DNA from: an uncultured Alphaproteobacteria bacterium
Lineage (GTDB): Bacteria; Pseudomonadota; Alphaproteobacteria; Rickettsiales; Midichloriaceae
Assembly (NCBI GenBank): GCA_903860855.1
Contig: CAIOSF010000188.1
Coordinates: 1 to 8,591, forward strand
Direction of reading: 5' to 3'
DNA length: 8,591 bases
Shown here: positions 7,083-8,591 of the stretch, piece after piece
Layout of the letters: every line of letters starts with the position of its first letter
How positions within the stretch are numbered: position 1 is the first letter of the stretch
Made by a program: the position numbers and the translations under genes
The notes under the pieces: model-generated
Seen by the model: the letters and a program-made list of their open reading frames with translations, nothing else
Told to the model about the DNA's origin: nothing
Databases searched by the model: none

Positions 7083-8354
7083 ATGATCACAAGACGTGCA
7101 AAACTATGGCATGGCATAAGCAAAGACAATATGGATTATAGGATCGACTGGATCCGCTTGGCTAGGTCACAAAAAATTGGTCCCATTACCTTCTTTGATT
7201 TATTGGCTATACATGGTCATCCGACCGAGGCATTAGCCATAGTACTTGAGTTGGCAAATAAAAATAATAGTTCTTTCTTTTCTCCATCTCGAAAGGAAAT
7301 TGAAAATGAGATTAAAGAAGTTGATCGTATCGGTGCCAGCATTGTCCTCCCATATGATTTTAACTATCCGGAGATTTTATTGGCAATTCCTGATCCCCCT
7401 CTGGTATTAACAATCCGTGGTAAATTACTCAATTCCAAGCCATCTGGTTTTTCTGTTTGGCGGCCGGCTATAGCGATAGTTGGGGCGAGAAACGCCTCAG
7501 CCAATGGTTGTTATATAGCAAAAAGATTGGCGACTGACCTTGGTCGCTCTGGTTATAATATAGTATCAGGTCTCGCCCGAGGGATAGACGCTGCTGCTCA
7601 TTCTGGCTCTATAGCAAGGGTACCATCGGGGTAATAGCAACTGGCATAGACCAAATTTATCCAAAAGAGAATACAAAGTTATATGAGCAGATGTATGAGA
7701 AGGGCATTATTGTAAGTGAATACCCAATCGGTCAGCCTCCCCTGACTCAGCATTTTCCTCAACGAAACCGCATCATCTCTGGTCTTGCTCTTGGTACAGT
7801 GGTGATAGAAGCAGCAGAACGATCCGGAACATTGATTACTGCTCGTTGTGCTTTGGAGCAGGGTAGGGGGATGTGTTTGCTGTGCCTGGCTCTCCTCTTG
7901 ATCCTCGTTGTCGTGGTACCAATAAGTTGCTGAAGCAGGGGGCAGCTTTGATAGAATCAGCCGATGATATTGTGGAATTTTTAGGTAATGGTTACGATAA
8001 TTCTGCAAATGGTAGATATGAAGGTGCAAGATATAAGACTGGGTATCAAATAAATGAACAGAATCAGCTTTTTGATGATGAGAATGACATAAGTGAATAC
8101 TGCATTGATATCCTTGATGCTGGGAAGAAGCCTATTGGAGATTGTCAAGGAGGTTACGATAAAAAACGTGATGCTTGTGACCTCTCTGTCATTGATACGA
8201 CCATTCATAAAGAAAAGATGCTCCGTCATTCTCCTGTAGATCTCGAAATCCTACAAGAAATGGGAGAAATGCCGACAAGAATATTTCGTACCATCATTGT
8301 GGAGCTTGAGCTTGAGGGTGTGACCGTGTGGTTTTGGTTGGGAGTGCCGTGTGA
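7083..8354 (+). pseudogene. dprA: DNA processing protein DprA, broken by frameshifts
   Basis: DprA loads RecA onto incoming single-stranded DNA during natural transformation. The N-terminal part has 'DWIRLARSQKIGPITFFDLL'. The Rossmann fold follows with 'AIVGARNASANG' and 'VSGLARGIDAAAH', and the frame breaks at a GGG (7618-7620). The sequence resumes one frame back with 'GTIGVIATGIDQIYPKEN', 'PQRNRIISGLALG' and '[16 protein letters not shown]' up to the five-G run (7866-7870). It then resumes with '[19 protein letters not shown]' and, after a variable linker, the winged-helix stretch '[17 protein letters not shown]'. A third shift at 8316-8318 would give the tail '[12 protein letters not shown]' and a stop at 8352-8354. 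Each break is repaired by one extra G; at the second, dropping two G's gives the more canonical 'EQGRDVF'. The repaired product would be about 424 residues. The start is uncertain: 7083 or 7131 both fit, while the upstream ATG at 6933 overlaps the dnaX promoter. Probably a recent pseudogene; sequencing error in G runs is the alternative. Confidence 0.85.
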
Positions 8355-8357
8355 TGA

Positions 8358-8408
8358 TTACGTACTGATTGTTGTTGATCTTCAAGATATCCAATTATCA
8401 GCACGTAA
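8358..8408 (-). terminator. Imperfect inverted repeat between convergent genes, possible terminator
   Basis: The arms TTACGTACTGAT (8358-8369) and ATCAGCACGTAA (8397-8408) pair at 11 of 12 positions. On the minus-strand RNA the odd pair becomes G-U, so the stem is fully paired in that direction. A smaller hairpin (ATCTT/AAGAT) sits inside the loop. It begins four bases after the inferred dprA stop and lies downstream of the minus-strand gene at the right edge. There is no clear U tract, so the terminator role is an inference. Confidence 0.35.
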
Positions 8409-8481
8409 ATCAAACCGAAAACTAGATAGTCCATTGACCTCATCTTCGGTTCGTCTACTGCACACGGAAAGTGGTACAAAT

Positions 8482-8591
8482 CTACACTTGCATTTGTGGA
8501 GGATTGGCTCTAGCCAGATTAATGCGCTCAGCAAACCCCAACGGCTCAATGTTAGCTTCTCTTTGTTGAATTTGCCCTGCTCCAGCCAATA
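8482..8591 (-). CDS. C-terminal end of a minus-strand gene, possibly 16S rRNA dimethyltransferase RsmA/KsgA
   Basis: Only the last 35 codons are in the window, ending at a TAG (8482-8484). The translation contains '[19 protein letters not shown]' followed by '[12 protein letters not shown]'. It resembles the end of RsmA/KsgA, where a glycine-containing helix is followed by an 'R-A-E-x-L' segment and an 'F-x-x-L-A' helix: the Arg-to-Phe spacing of nine matches, but the RAE order is changed and two residues are extra. RsmA dimethylates two adenines near the 3' end of 16S rRNA. With so little sequence the family call is weak; that the frame is coding is somewhat more likely, given its composition and the convergent layout with dprA. 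Confidence 0.4.
   Translation of the reverse strand, partial: LAGAGQIQQREANIEPLGFAERINLARANPPQMQV

Noticed and set aside
7679..8229. Minus-strand open frames opposite dprA
   Set aside because: Conserved DprA motifs run through this stretch on the plus strand, so the minus-strand frames are shadows.
8294..8479. 61-residue minus-strand open frame near the right edge
   Set aside because: Low-complexity translation overlapping the dprA 3' end and the inverted repeat; the likelier coding frame stops at 8482.

Overview
The window looks like part of the chromosome of an AT-rich, host-associated or otherwise decaying alphaproteobacterium. Support for this is a DnaX with the C-terminal tau domain typical of that class, a fused RibD, an oligopeptidase B, and a dprA broken by several single-base frameshifts in short G runs. 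No species can be assigned from the sequence alone.

Layout. Positions 1-1013 (minus) hold the N-terminal half of oligopeptidase B (ptrB), which runs off the left edge. After about 250 bases without a gene, 1267-2969 (minus) holds an unfamiliar, probably surface or secreted protein with an 11-residue 'D-G-T/S' beta repeat. It is split by two apparent one-base G insertions into an N-terminal piece (2676-2969), a large middle piece (1379-2611) and a short C-terminal tail ending at 1267. A complete initiator tRNA-fMet gene lies at 3165-3241 (minus) with its own promoter.

A compact minus-strand gene group follows. It is transcribed from a well-formed sigma70-type promoter at 6914-6942: dnaX (DNA polymerase III tau/gamma), then a small two-helix membrane protein with a zinc-ribbon-like CxxC/CxxC tail, then ribD (riboflavin deaminase/reductase). 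The last two overlap by 17 bases, suggesting translational coupling. Divergent from dnaX, on the plus strand, is dprA (DNA processing protein of natural transformation). It is recognisable over its whole length but needs three frame corrections. At the right edge, a convergent minus-strand reading frame gives a 35-residue C-terminus, possibly of RsmA/KsgA. It is separated from dprA by an imperfect inverted repeat that may act as a terminator.

The genes do not form one pathway. dnaX serves replication, ribD supplies flavin, tRNA-fMet initiates translation and ptrB is a peptidase: the mix expected of a core region under genome reduction. Competence (dprA) and the repeat protein seem to be eroding. 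I see no CRISPR array, transposase, phage integration module or clear defence system. The least explained items are the 11-residue repeat protein and the membrane zinc-ribbon protein.
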